DNA of 47,240 nt from Streptomyces spiroverticillatus (GTDB lineage Bacteria > Actinomycetota > Actinomycetes > Streptomycetales > Streptomycetaceae). Position numbers and translations under genes: made by a program. The stretch is from NCBI GenBank assembly GCA_014650415.1, contig BMUX01000010.1, positions 311,703 through 358,942 of the forward strand. Direction: 5' to 3'. Positions 15,983 through 24,729 of the stretch are shown piece by piece (position 1 is the stretch's first letter; each line of letters starts with the position of its first letter). Under the pieces are notes generated by a model, which was not told the DNA's origin, searched no databases, and saw nothing but the letters and a program-made list of their open reading frames with translations.

Positions 15983-16280
15983 CTGGAACTCATGGATTCT
16001 CGTCGGTCGTGGAATGCCGGGGACGGGGGGACGGGCCCCGGCGGGGGCAGGAGACGGCAGTGCCGCTTGAAGTCTCTGATGGCGTTCGGGGTTTCACCGT
16101 TGCCTGTGGGGCGATCCGGGTGACTCAGCTCACACGTTCGGTGGAGTGGTGCGGCGTGATAGAAAGTGGGTCAATCGTTCAGGTTGTTTTTGTCGTGCTG
16201 TGCGCGCCGTGCAGTTCTTGTCGAACGGGAGTCCCGCATGCCCCAGGCCCTCACGCCCGGAACCGACCAAGGGGGAGCCC
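15983..16280. other. Divergent intergenic region, no gene seen
   Basis: About 298 bases between the acyltransferase and the MFS gene. No open frame with coding character and no strong palindrome. A weak promoter candidate for the MFS gene is TTCGGT (16137-16142), 17 bases, TAGAAA (16160-16165). The central part is less GC-rich than the flanking genes. Confidence 0.35.
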
Positions 16281-17537
16281 GTGCCCAATCCGTACGGTGA
16301 ACTCTTCTCCGCACGCGGCACCAAGGCGTTCTCCGGCGCGGGGCTGCTCGCCCGGTTGCCGCTGCCCATCACCCACATGGGCATCCTCACGATGCTGTCG
16401 GAGCTGCGCGGCGAGTACGCGCTCGCGGGCGCCGTCGCCGGAACGTTCACCCTCTCCATGGCCCTGATCGCCCCGCAGACCTCACGCCTGGTCGACCGGC
16501 TCGGCCAGGGGCGCGTCCTGTTCCCCGCCACCGGCATCAGCGTGGCCGCGCTCGGCGGGCTGGTGCTCTGCGCGAGCAACGACGCCCCCGTCTGGACCCT
16601 GTTCGTGCTCGCCTTCTTCGCCGGGTTCATGCCCAGCATGGGGGCGATGGTGCGGGCCCGCTGGACCGAGATCTACCGGGGGACGCCGCGCCTGAACGTC
16701 GCCTACTCCCTCGAAGCGGTCGTCGACGAGCTGACGTACATCGTCGGACCCGCCTTCGCGGTCATGCTCGGCACGAGCCTCTTCCCCGAGGCCGGGCCGG
16801 TGGTGGCGCTGCTCCTGCTGCTGGTCGGGGTGCTGCTGTTCGTACCGCAGAAGGCGACGGAACCGGCGATCCGGCCGCGCCCGGCCGACCGCGGAAGGCA
16901 GCACTCCGTGCTGCGGTCGCCGACCGTGCTGGTCCTGGCCCTGACCCTGCTGTCCGGCGGCGCGATCGTCGGCACCGTCGACACGATGGCCCTCGCTTTC
17001 GCCCAGTCGACCGGTCAGAAGGGGTCCGCGGGCATCGTCTTCACCATGTACGCCGTCGGATCGGCCCTGTCGGGGCTGACCTTCGGGGTACGGCAGTGGA
17101 AGGCGCCGCTGCCGCGCATGATGCTGGTCGGCGTCGGCGGGATCGCGCTGACCACGGTGCCGTTCCTGTTCGTGAACAGCGTGGCGGCACTGGCCGCGAC
17201 CGTGTTCTTCGCGGGGGTGTTCTTCGCGCCGACCACGGTCGTGATGATGGGCATCGTCGAGAAGGTCACCCCGGCGGCCCGGCTCACCGAGGGCATGACC
17301 TGGATGATCGCCGGACTCAACATCGGGATCGCGCTGGGTGCGGCGCTGTCCGGGCAGGTGGTGGACGCGTACGGCATCGGAGCGGGCTTCGCCGTGGCGC
17401 TCGGCTTCGGTGCGCTGGCGCTGCTGCTGGCGCTGGGCGGCGTCCGGCGGGTGACGGCGGAGCTGCGGCGGGCGGAGGAGTCCGTGGTGCTCGCAGGCTC
17501 GGCCGTGGTGCGGCAGCAGCCGGCGGAGTGCCGCTGA
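16281..17537 (+). CDS. MFS transporter
   Basis: 418 residues with about twelve membrane segments and the motif-A-like loop DRLGQGRVL between helices 2 and 3. The layout matches major facilitator drug/metabolite exporters of actinobacteria. GTG at 16281 follows GGGGGAG closely; the longer reading from 16146 lacks family similarity. A TetR regulator follows 90 bases downstream on the same strand, so this is probably a regulated efflux pair. Substrate unknown. Confidence 0.85.
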   Translation: MPNPYGELFSARGTKAFSGAGLLARLPLPITHMGILTMLSELRGEYALAGAVAGTFTLSMALIAPQTSRLVDRLGQGRVLFPATGISVAALGGLVLCASNDAPVWTLFVLAFFAGFMPSMGAMVRARWTEIYRGTPRLNVAYSLEAVVDELTYIVGPAFAVMLGTSLFPEAGPVVALLLLLVGVLLFVPQKATEPAIRPRPADRGRQHSVLRSPTVLVLALTLLSGGAIVGTVDTMALAFAQSTGQKGSAGIVFTMYAVGSALSGLTFGVRQWKAPLPRMMLVGVGGIALTTVPFLFVNSVAALAATVFFAGVFFAPTTVVMMGIVEKVTPAARLTEGMTWMIAGLNIGIALGAALSGQVVDAYGIGAGFAVALGFGALALLLALGGVRRVTAELRRAEESVVLAGSAVVRQQPAECR

Positions 17538-17627
17538 CGCCGTGACCAGGGCGGTCTCTCCTGCGAGGGGCCGCCCCGGGCCCGGTAGGGTCGCGGTGAC
17601 CCGTCCCGGACAGGAGCCGACCGTACC

Positions 17628-18230
17628 GTGAGCGAGCCGAAGACAGTGAGCGTGTCGCAGGAGCCGACCGCGCCCGAAAAGGAAGCGCCGATCACCGACG
17701 GCCGCCGCCTCAAGGGCGAGCGCCGTCGCCGCGCGCTGATCGAGGCGACCCTGCGCGTCGTCGAACGCGACGGGGCTGCCGGGGTCACCCACCGCACCGT
17801 CGCCCGCGAGGCCGGACTGCCGTCGACGGCGAGCACGTACTACTTCGACTCCATCGACACCCTGCTCAACGAGGCCCTGGCCACGAGCACCAACGAGGAC
17901 GCCGACCGCATCGTCGCCCTCGCCGAAGGGCCCGACGAGAACCGCCACCGGGCGCTCGCCGTCCTGATGGCCGAATGCATCAGGGACCGCGGCCGCCTGC
18001 ACGCCGAGTTCGAACTCTGCCTGCGCGCCGCCCGCCGCCCCGAACTGCGCGGCCCCAACCGCCGCTGGACCGAAGCCCTGCGCACCTTCGCCCGGCAGCT
18101 CACCGACGACCCCCTGCGCGTCGAGCTCTTCGCGCACGCCTACGACGGGCTGCTGCTCCAGGGGCTGCTCGCGGACGAGCCGCCGACGGTGGACGCGTAC
18201 GAGAAGATGCTCCGCCACCTGCTGCCCTAG
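17628..18230 (+). CDS. TetR-family transcriptional regulator
   Basis: 200 residues. After a 28-residue polar tail comes the TetR helix-turn-helix (RRALIEATLRVVERDGAAGV to STASTYYFDSIDTLLNEAL). The rest is a helical effector domain. GTG at 17628 follows AGGAG. It probably controls the MFS gene upstream. A -10-like TAGGGT lies at 17587-17592, about 29 bases before the start of translation after allowing for spacing. Confidence 0.88.
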   Translation: MSEPKTVSVSQEPTAPEKEAPITDGRRLKGERRRRALIEATLRVVERDGAAGVTHRTVAREAGLPSTASTYYFDSIDTLLNEALATSTNEDADRIVALAEGPDENRHRALAVLMAECIRDRGRLHAEFELCLRAARRPELRGPNRRWTEALRTFARQLTDDPLRVELFAHAYDGLLLQGLLADEPPTVDAYEKMLRHLLP

Positions 18231-18322
18231 CTCCGGCGCGCCCTTTGCCGCCCCAGCAGAACAGCAGGACGTAAGCCATGGTGGCCATTCCGCGCAAACG
18301 TACGGCGAACTACAGTGCGGCC

Positions 18323-18613
18323 ATGGCTGTCATGGACGTGCGCAACGACGCTCGCGGGTGGCTCGTCCTGTGGCTGGAGCCGTTGGGCGAGGACCGCTGG
18401 ATGAGGCCGGGGGAGACCTTCCGCATCCGGACCGACTACACCGGCGACGAACTGGCCTTCTCCGTCACCGGCTGGGTGAACGGCGACGAGCGGTCCAACG
18501 GGATCGAGAACCTCACCGTGTGGGTGGAGGGCGGCGGCTTCGAGGCCGAGGTGACCGACGCGGACGGCAACGTGATCGAGTGCGGGCACAACCGGCAGCC
18601 CGACAGGACGTAG
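18323..18613 (+). CDS. Small conserved-looking protein of unknown function
   Basis: About 96 residues, beginning MAVMDVRNDARGWLVLWLEP and rich in acidic residues and beta-strand pattern. No signal peptide or known catalytic motif. TACAGT at 18311-18316 sits 7 bases before the ATG at 18323, which suggests leaderless expression; an alternative ATG at 18278 would add 15 basic residues. Codon use looks coding. I do not recognise the family. Confidence 0.6.
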   Translation: MAVMDVRNDARGWLVLWLEPLGEDRWMRPGETFRIRTDYTGDELAFSVTGWVNGDERSNGIENLTVWVEGGGFEAEVTDADGNVIECGHNRQPDRT

Positions 18614-18616
18614 GGA

Positions 18617-19150
18617 TCACGCGCCTCTGACGTGCAGATGGCCCTCGCCGGGATACGCGGGCGGCAACGGCGGAAGCACGGACTCCAGTGCATACCCGCA
18701 CTTCTGCGCCACCCGGCAGGACCCCTCGTTCCCGACGGTGTGCAGCAGCTCCAGCCGCGTCACCGCAAGGGGACTCTCCGGCCCGAGCGCCCACCGGGAC
18801 AGCGCCTCCAGGGCACGGGAGGCGACGCCCCGCCCCCGGACGGAGCCCGCCGTCCAGTAACCCACTTCGGCCGAGCCCGCCCTGCCCGCCCGCTTGACGG
18901 CGACGTGCCCCACCGGCCGCCCCTCCTCGACCACGGCGAAACTGAACCGGGCACCGGACACCCGCCCTTCAGTCTGCTCACCGATCCATCGGAGTGCCTG
19001 CGCCTCGTCGTTCAGGTGGTGGGCGAGCCAGCGCTGGAGCGAGGGGTCCCGATGGGCCACGACCAGCCCCGGCGCATCCTCGACCCGCCACGGGCGGAGG
19101 GTCAGCGCGGGTGCGGAAGGGGCCTGTTCGACGGGCAGATTCACGGACAT
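18617..19150 (-). CDS. GNAT-family acetyltransferase, RimJ/RimL-like
   Basis: 177 residues: LTLRPWRVEDAPGLVVAH at the start, SFAVVEEGRPVGHVAVKR strand, the acetyl-CoA loop GSVRGRGVASRALEALSRWA, and NEGSCRVAQKCGYALE at the end, the pattern of RimJ/RimL-type GNATs that acetylate N-termini or small amines. Start ATG at 19150 has GAGGAG 4-5 bases upstream, better than 19180. Convergent with the small gene at 18323, with 3 bases between stops. Confidence 0.87.
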   Translation of the reverse strand: MSVNLPVEQAPSAPALTLRPWRVEDAPGLVVAHRDPSLQRWLAHHLNDEAQALRWIGEQTEGRVSGARFSFAVVEEGRPVGHVAVKRAGRAGSAEVGYWTAGSVRGRGVASRALEALSRWALGPESPLAVTRLELLHTVGNEGSCRVAQKCGYALESVLPPLPPAYPGEGHLHVRGA

Positions 19151-19229
19151 CGGGCTCCTCGGGCGACGCGGGATCGACACATGATCACCGCCAAACCTAC
19201 GCGGCCCCGGACTCCGAGCTGCTGCCGGC

Positions 19230-20129
19230 TCAGACGATCGGTGGCCGTCCCAGGCGCGTCATGCGCCAGACCGTGCGCCACCGCATCGGGGCACGTTCGC
19301 CGCACGGGGTGCGGAGGCCCTCCCGGAAGCCCGCGCACCAGGAGCGCAGGCCGGAGAGGGAGCGGATGCGGGTCAGGGTGAGGGTGATCCAGACGGTGAG
19401 GTAGACCGGGATCAGGGGGAGCGGGAGTCTGCGGCGGGCGATCCAGACGCGGTTGCGGGCGGTGAAGCGGTAGTAGACGGCGTGGCGTGCGGGGGAGGTC
19501 TTCGGGTGCTGGAGGACGAGCCCGGGTTCGTACAGGATCTTCCAGCCGTGGTCGAGCGCCCGCCAGGCGAGGTCGGACTCCTCGTGGCCGAAGCGGAATT
19601 CGCCCGCCCACAGGCCGGTCCGGCGCAGCATCGGTACGGAGAGGGAGTGGCCGCCGCCGAGGAAGCCCGTGACCAGGCCGCGCCGCAGGGGATCGGAGGC
19701 GCGCAGCCGCGGCACGTGCCGACGCTGGGTCTCGCCGTGCTCGTCCGCGATCCGGAACGAGACGATGCCCAGTGCCGGATCGGACGCGTGGAGCCGCTGC
19801 ACGGTGGCGAACACGTCGTCGGCGATCAGCAGACCGTCGTCGTCCAGCTCGACGACGACGTCCACCTCGCCGGTGTCGAGCAGCGCACGCAGCCCGACGT
19901 TGCGCGCCCCGGGGCAGCCGGGGTTGTCCACCAGGGGGATCTTGGTGACGGCGTACGGAACGTCCGTCAGCGGCGTCGCACTGCCGACCAGCACGATCCG
20001 CGCGGCCGGAACCGTCTGCCGCTCCACGGAAGCCATCAAGGCGTCCAGTTCCCGGGGGCGATTGCCCATGGTGACGATGACAACTCCGATGCGGGGAAGG
20101 GGCGTGGACGGACTCCAGGAGGTGGTCAT
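19230..20129 (-). CDS. Family 2 glycosyltransferase
   Basis: 299 residues with the GT-A fold of family 2: VVIVTMGNRPRELDALMASV at the start, the nucleotide-sugar DxD region VVELDDDGLLIADDVFATV at about residue 95, and FLGGGHSLSVPMLRRTG with FGHEESDLAWRALDHG further on, then one or two C-terminal hydrophobic segments. It probably transfers a sugar to a cell-surface polymer or lipid. ATG at 20129 chosen; the reading from 20270 adds a Pro-rich unconserved tail. It is divergent from galE, which could supply UDP-galactose. Confidence 0.87.
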   Translation of the reverse strand: MTTSWSPSTPLPRIGVVIVTMGNRPRELDALMASVERQTVPAARIVLVGSATPLTDVPYAVTKIPLVDNPGCPGARNVGLRALLDTGEVDVVVELDDDGLLIADDVFATVQRLHASDPALGIVSFRIADEHGETQRRHVPRLRASDPLRRGLVTGFLGGGHSLSVPMLRRTGLWAGEFRFGHEESDLAWRALDHGWKILYEPGLVLQHPKTSPARHAVYYRFTARNRVWIARRRLPLPLIPVYLTVWITLTLTRIRSLSGLRSWCAGFREGLRTPCGERAPMRWRTVWRMTRLGRPPIV

Positions 20130-20296
20130 GCCGTGCAGGCTCTCATGCAGGCCCGTACCACGCCTGCCGCCGAGCCCCCGAGGCAAGGGCACGTCCGGGG
20201 GCGGCGTTACAGTGCCCGCTTGACGGGGCGGGCCACGAATCGTCCCGAACGGGGTGTCAACACCAGGCACAGCAGCACCAGGTAAGGATCACGACC

Positions 20297-21292
20297 ATGA
20301 AGGTTCTCATCGCCGGCGGTGCCGGATTCATCGGCTCCACCGTCGCCTCCGCGTGCGCCGACCACGGCATCGACACCGTCGTCCTCGACAACTACGCCAC
20401 GGGGCGTGCCGAGTTCACGAAGGGCCGTACCGCGTACGAGGGCGACATCTGCGACGGCGGGCTGATCGACCGCATCTTCGCCGAGCACCCGGACATCGAC
20501 GCCGTCGTGCACGCCGCCGCGCTCATCGTCGTACCGGACTCGGTGGCGGACCCGCTCGGTTACTACCGGGAGAACGTGTCCAAGGGGGTGGAGTTCCTCC
20601 AGCATCTCGCCCGCAACAAGTGCACCCGGCTGCTGTTCTCGTCGTCGGCGTCGATCTACCGGGCGGCCGAGGACGGCAAGGTCGACGAGAGCTCGCCGAT
20701 CGAGACGCTCAGTCCGTACGCCAACACCAAGGCCGTCTTCGAGTCGATCCTCGCCGACGTGGCCGTGGCCGGTCCCACCAAGGTGGTCTCGCTGCGCTAC
20801 TTCAACCCCATCGGCGCCGACCCGCAGTTGCGCACCGGCCTCCAGCTCCGCAAGCCCAGCCACGCGCTCGGGGCGATGATCGACACCCACCGCAGCGGAG
20901 GCACCTTCCACATCACCGGCACCGACTGGCCGACCCGGGACGGCTCCGGTGTCCGTGACTATGTCCATGTCTGGGATCTGGCGCTGGCGCATGTGGCGGC
21001 CCTGCGCCGGTTCGACACGGTGACTGCGTCCGACCCGTACCGGGTCATCAACCTCGGCACCGGCAACGGCACCACGGTGCGCGAACTGGTCACCGCCTTC
21101 GAGCAGGTGACGGGCGAGCCGCTGAACGTGGCGGAGGCAGGCCCGCGCCCCGGCGACACGGCGGGCGCGTACACCAGCAGCACCCGTGCGTACGACCTCC
21201 TGGGCTGGAAGCCGACCCTGTCCGTCGAGGAAGGCATCCGGGACTCGCTGCGCTGGGTGGAGAAGCGCGACGAGGTGCTCGGGGAGGGCTGA
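20297..21292 (+). CDS. galE: UDP-glucose 4-epimerase
   Basis: 331 residues, short-chain dehydrogenase/epimerase family. NAD is bound by GGAGFIGS (7-14); the catalytic pair is Y141-x3-K145 in SPYANTK with serine in the preceding SSSASIY. The end segment GWKPTLSVEEGIRDSLRW is typical of GalE. It interconverts UDP-glucose and UDP-galactose for surface polysaccharide or galactose use. ATG at 20297 follows AAGGA by 8 bases. A related UDP-sugar epimerase is possible, so the specificity is likely but not certain. Confidence 0.88.
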   Translation: MKVLIAGGAGFIGSTVASACADHGIDTVVLDNYATGRAEFTKGRTAYEGDICDGGLIDRIFAEHPDIDAVVHAAALIVVPDSVADPLGYYRENVSKGVEFLQHLARNKCTRLLFSSSASIYRAAEDGKVDESSPIETLSPYANTKAVFESILADVAVAGPTKVVSLRYFNPIGADPQLRTGLQLRKPSHALGAMIDTHRSGGTFHITGTDWPTRDGSGVRDYVHVWDLALAHVAALRRFDTVTASDPYRVINLGTGNGTTVRELVTAFEQVTGEPLNVAEAGPRPGDTAGAYTSSTRAYDLLGWKPTLSVEEGIRDSLRWVEKRDEVLGEG

Positions 21293-21331
21293 GCGGGCCC
21301 GGTGCGGTGGGAATCCGGAGGAGGAGGGTGG

Positions 21332-21709
21332 TCAGTCCTCCGGGTCCCAGGCCGTGATCAGGTTCAGGAGGCCGGGGAAGCGGGCGTCTAGGTCGGCGAT
21401 GCGGACGTGGCTGCGGCGTTCCAGCCCGTACTGGCGCTGACGCGTGACGCCCGCTTCGCGCAGCGCCTTGAAGTGGTGGGTCAGCGACGACTTCGGGCGG
21501 TCGAGGCCGAACCAGCCGCAGGAGTGGTCGAACTGCTCCGACTCCAGCAGGAGTTTGCGGACGATGCGCAGCCGCAGCGGATCGCTCAGCACGCCGAGCA
21601 CGGTCGGCAGGCGCAGGTCCTCGACGGCCGGTTCCGGGAGGGGCGCGGGCAGGCCGGGCGGTTCCGGGAACTGCGTGACGGCGGGGGCGGCGTCCTGGAT
21701 CGGAGGCAT
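21332..21709 (-). CDS. ArsR-family helix-turn-helix regulator
   Basis: 125 residues. VLGVLSDPLRLRIVRKLLLE and RPKSSLTHHFKALREAGV are the ArsR winged-helix signature. A Pro-rich tail of about 30 residues precedes it. No metal-binding CxC or histidine cluster is obvious; the single Cys in DHSCGWF is a motif often seen in non-metal ArsR regulators of MFS genes. It is divergent from an MFS gene across an inverted repeat and probably represses it. Confidence 0.88.
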   Translation of the reverse strand: MPPIQDAAPAVTQFPEPPGLPAPLPEPAVEDLRLPTVLGVLSDPLRLRIVRKLLLESEQFDHSCGWFGLDRPKSSLTHHFKALREAGVTRQRQYGLERRSHVRIADLDARFPGLLNLITAWDPED

Positions 21710-21769
21710 GGGCGGCTCCTCAACTCCTCTTCGCGTTCAGTCGCGTTCGGTCACTTCTTGCGCATCCGT

Positions 21770-21817
21770 TGTACGAGTTGAATCGTACTGCATGCTAAGT
21801 TCGACTCGACTCGTACA
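21770..21817. promoter_or_regulatory. Candidate ArsR operator between regulator and MFS gene
   Basis: TGTACGAGTTGAATCG (21770-21785) and CGACTCGACTCGTACA (21802-21817) are inverted copies matching at 14 of 16 positions around a 16-base spacer. TGCTAAGTT in the spacer resembles an extended -10 for the MFS gene at 21840. Position and symmetry fit a repressor site used by the divergent ArsR protein. Confidence 0.6.
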
Positions 21818-21839
21818 GCGGTGCGTCGAAGGGACTGTC

Positions 21840-23132
21840 ATGCCCATGTCCAAAGTCATGGCCGGAACCGCCTCTGTTCGAGAAGTGAAACGTGGGGAGG
21901 AGGTGCGGGAGGAAGCTCCGCTGCGGCGGGTGTGGTGGGCGGCGTGGCCGGTGACGGCCGTGTTCGTGCTCTCGAACGCGGCAACGCCCCTGTACGGACT
22001 GTGGCAGCGGGACATCGGCTTCTCGAAGGGGACGCTGACCGTGGTGTTCGCGTTCTACATCCTCGGGCTCGTCGGCTCCCTGCTGGTGTCCGGCGTGGTC
22101 TCCGACCGGATCGGACGCAAGCCCGTCCTGCTGCCCGCGCTCGGCCTGGCGCTCGCCGCCTGCCTGATCTTCGCGACCGCCACCACCGTGACCGCGCTGA
22201 TCGTGGCCCGGCTGCTGACCGGGATCGCCGTCGGCGCCGTCGTCTCGGCCGGAATGGCCGCGGTGACCGACGTGGCGGGCCCGGCGCGCCAGCGGACCGC
22301 CGCACTGCTGGCCTCCTGCGCGATGGTGTTCGGCGCGGGACTCGGCCCGTTCCTGGCCGGAGCGCTCTCCGAGACGCTGCCCGCGCCGACCGCCACCGTC
22401 TTCGCCGTCGAGGCGGTCCTGCTGGGCAGCGCGGTCCTCGCCGTCCTGCGGCTGCCGCTGCGCCGGCCGGAAGCGACCGCGGGCGGACCGTGGGTACGGG
22501 TGCCGGGCGTGCCGCGCGGTGCGGGGCGTCAACTGGTCCAGGGGATCGCGGTGTTCGCGCCCGGTATCACCGCCACCTCCTTCGTGCTCTCGCTCGGCCC
22601 CTCGCTCCTGTCGGACCTGCTCGGCACGACCAGCCGGACGGTCGCGGGGGCGATGGCCTTCGCGATGTTCCTCACCGCGACCGGGGTGCAGTTCGCCGTC
22701 CAGCGGCTGGACCGGCGCACGATCCTGCGGGCCGGGGCGACGGCCACCGCCGCCGCCATGCTGGCTCTGGTGCTCGCCGTGCAGACCGCGTCGGTCGTGG
22801 TGCTCGTCGCCGCCGCGCTGCTCGCGGGGGCGGGCCAGGGGATGGGCCAGCTCGGCGGCCTCTCCCTGCTCAACTCCAGCGTCCCGACGCGCCGCCTCGC
22901 CGAGGCCAACGCGGCGCTCAACGTAGGCGGATACGTTCTGGCGGGCCTGCTGCCGGTGTCGGCCGGCTTCCTCAGCGACGCGGTGGGGCTCGCCGGGGGA
23001 GCGACGGTGTTCGGCGTCGTCCTCGCGGGCCTGGCGATCGGCGGGGGAACGGTGGTGGCCCTGACGGACCGGCGGCGGCCCGTTGGGAGCGGCGTTCTCA
23101 GGACGTCGCCCTCCGCGCCGCCCGAGTCGTGA
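21840..23132 (+). CDS. MFS transporter, ArsR-controlled
   Basis: 430 residues with twelve predicted helices. The loop SGVVSDRIGRKPVLLPALGL is the conserved MFS motif A (GxxxDRxGRKP). Probably an efflux pump for a small toxic compound. ATG at 21840 follows GAAGGGA by 6 bases; the in-frame ATG at 21846 is an alternative. The 3' end overlaps the convergent permease gene by 35 bases. Confidence 0.88.
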   Translation: MPMSKVMAGTASVREVKRGEEVREEAPLRRVWWAAWPVTAVFVLSNAATPLYGLWQRDIGFSKGTLTVVFAFYILGLVGSLLVSGVVSDRIGRKPVLLPALGLALAACLIFATATTVTALIVARLLTGIAVGAVVSAGMAAVTDVAGPARQRTAALLASCAMVFGAGLGPFLAGALSETLPAPTATVFAVEAVLLGSAVLAVLRLPLRRPEATAGGPWVRVPGVPRGAGRQLVQGIAVFAPGITATSFVLSLGPSLLSDLLGTTSRTVAGAMAFAMFLTATGVQFAVQRLDRRTILRAGATATAAAMLALVLAVQTASVVVLVAAALLAGAGQGMGQLGGLSLLNSSVPTRRLAEANAALNVGGYVLAGLLPVSAGFLSDAVGLAGGATVFGVVLAGLAIGGGTVVALTDRRRPVGSGVLRTSPSAPPES

Positions 23133-24729
23133 AGGTCAGGGCCAGCATCACGGCCGTCGCCGTGAGCAGTACGGCCGGGGACATTCCGGCCGGGGCTCCG
23201 TCCGGGGTGCGCAGGACGCCCATGTAGTCCAGCGGGGCGATTCCGTTCACCGTGGCGAACCAGAGCGGCAGGTAGGCCACCTGGAACAGGCGCGGGGAGC
23301 GGCTCACCGTGCCCAGGAGCAGGGCGAAGGACGGGATGGCGAGTGCGCCCACGCCCCAGTGCAGCAGGCCGGTCGGATCGGGGGCGATCGCGAGGCGTAC
23401 GGCGGGGCCGAGGCCGGCGACCGCCGTCAGCAGGACGCCCGCGAACCACTCCGCGGCGACCCTCCGGCGGGCGGAGGGGTACGCGCCGAGCAGGGCATTG
23501 ACCCCCGACTCGTAACCCTGGGTGCCCAGTCGGGACCAGATCAGCACGGGCCAGATCCACGCCACGGTGAGGAGATGCCGGGCGGCGGACGCGTCGGTCG
23601 CCAGGAGCGAGGCGCCGGCCAGTGTCGCGACGCCGGCCCACCACCACCAAGGGAGGCCCTGGACGAGGATGCGGGTCTCGCCGGCGAGGAGGCGGAGGAG
23701 GGAGTAGCCGGAATTGCCCCGATGGGCGGATGATTTGGGGGATTTTGGGGGAGTTGGGGAAGTGGGTGCGGGGGGCATGGAGTTGTTGTCCGCGGACAAC
23801 AAGTCGGGGGATTCCTGGAGTTGTCCGTGTTGTCCGGGCCGAGTGCCTCGCTTGCGTTGTCCGCGCGGAATGCCGCGCGCCGGGTCGAAGCGGGGGAACC
23901 ACAGGGCGGGGACGACTGCGAGGGCGAGGCCCAGCAGGATCAGGAGCAGGCGCGAGGTGAGGTAGTCGGGGGTCGGCGTGAAGCCGTGCCAGAGGAACGT
24001 GGTCAGGGGGCGGTCCGTGAGCGTCAGGCCGAGGCTGAACTCGCCGGCCTGGGCGGTGTCGATGCCCTGGGCCGCCATGTCCTGGGAGAGGGACTGGACG
24101 ACCGGGTGCACACCGAGTCCGCCCAGCGGCGCGCCCGCCGACTGGCCGCCGATGGCCAGATAGATCCAGAGGAAGAACCACACGATGTTGCCGAAGCCCG
24201 CACGGAGCAGGGGAATCGCCTCGAAGAGCAGGGCCGCTCCGGCCGTGAGGATCATCAGAGGGAGTGCGATGAGGAGGAAGGGCTGGAGGAGGGCGACGGG
24301 GTCGACGGCGGTGGCTTCGCCGCGTGCGAGCTGCATGAAGAGCGCGGTCAGGACGAGCACGCCCAGCATCGAGGCCAGGACCATGACGCTGCTCAGGAAC
24401 TTCGCCGCCAGATAGGCGGTGGTGCGCAGCGGCGTGGCCGCGAGCAGACGGCCCACCCCCGTGCTGTGGTCGCGGGAGATGGCGTTGCGTACGACGTAGA
24501 AACCGCCCAGCGACAGCCAGATCGACCCCGCCAGCGCCACCACCATGCCGATGTACGCGCTGTTGTACTCGCCCCGGTAGTCGCCGACCTGCATCACCAC
24601 CCACCCGGCCTCCTTGCCCGGCGTCGCCAGGTGGCCGAGCCCGACGGCCGCCGCCAGGATCACCAGGTACACCGGCCGGCGCACCCGGTCCCAGAAGTCG
24701 GCGCAGGCCATGCGCAGGAGGGCGCTCAT
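23098..24729 (-). CDS. ABC-2-type transporter permease, two halves joined by a polar linker
   Basis: 543 residues. The N-terminal half (about 1-290) and C-terminal half (about 345-535) each carry several membrane helices. They are joined by a Ser/Pro/Gln/Lys-rich hydrophilic linker (about 290-340) whose DNA is visibly less GC-rich and holds a perfect 20-base palindrome plus repeated GGACAAC blocks. The start ATG at 24729 overlaps the stop of the ATPase gene (ATGA), so the two are translationally coupled. It exports an unknown substrate together with that ATPase. Confidence 0.85.
   Translation of the reverse strand: MSALLRMACADFWDRVRRPVYLVILAAAVGLGHLATPGKEAGWVVMQVGDYRGEYNSAYIGMVVALAGSIWLSLGGFYVVRNAISRDHSTGVGRLLAATPLRTTAYLAAKFLSSVMVLASMLGVLVLTALFMQLARGEATAVDPVALLQPFLLIALPLMILTAGAALLFEAIPLLRAGFGNIVWFFLWIYLAIGGQSAGAPLGGLGVHPVVQSLSQDMAAQGIDTAQAGEFSLGLTLTDRPLTTFLWHGFTPTPDYLTSRLLLILLGLALAVVPALWFPRFDPARGIPRGQRKRGTRPGQHGQLQESPDLLSADNNSMPPAPTSPTPPKSPKSSAHRGNSGYSLLRLLAGETRILVQGLPWWWWAGVATLAGASLLATDASAARHLLTVAWIWPVLIWSRLGTQGYESGVNALLGAYPSARRRVAAEWFAGVLLTAVAGLGPAVRLAIAPDPTGLLHWGVGALAIPSFALLLGTVSRSPRLFQVAYLPLWFATVNGIAPLDYMGVLRTPDGAPAGMSPAVLLTATAVMLALTFTTRAARRATS
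23783..23862. repeat. Palindrome and TTGTCC cluster inside the permease gene
   Basis: TTGTTGTCCGCGGACAACAA (23783-23802) is a perfect 20-base palindrome. Further TTGTCC copies lie at 23821-23826, 23830-23835 and 23857-23862. All sit in the sequence encoding the polar linker of the permease. Confidence 0.7.
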
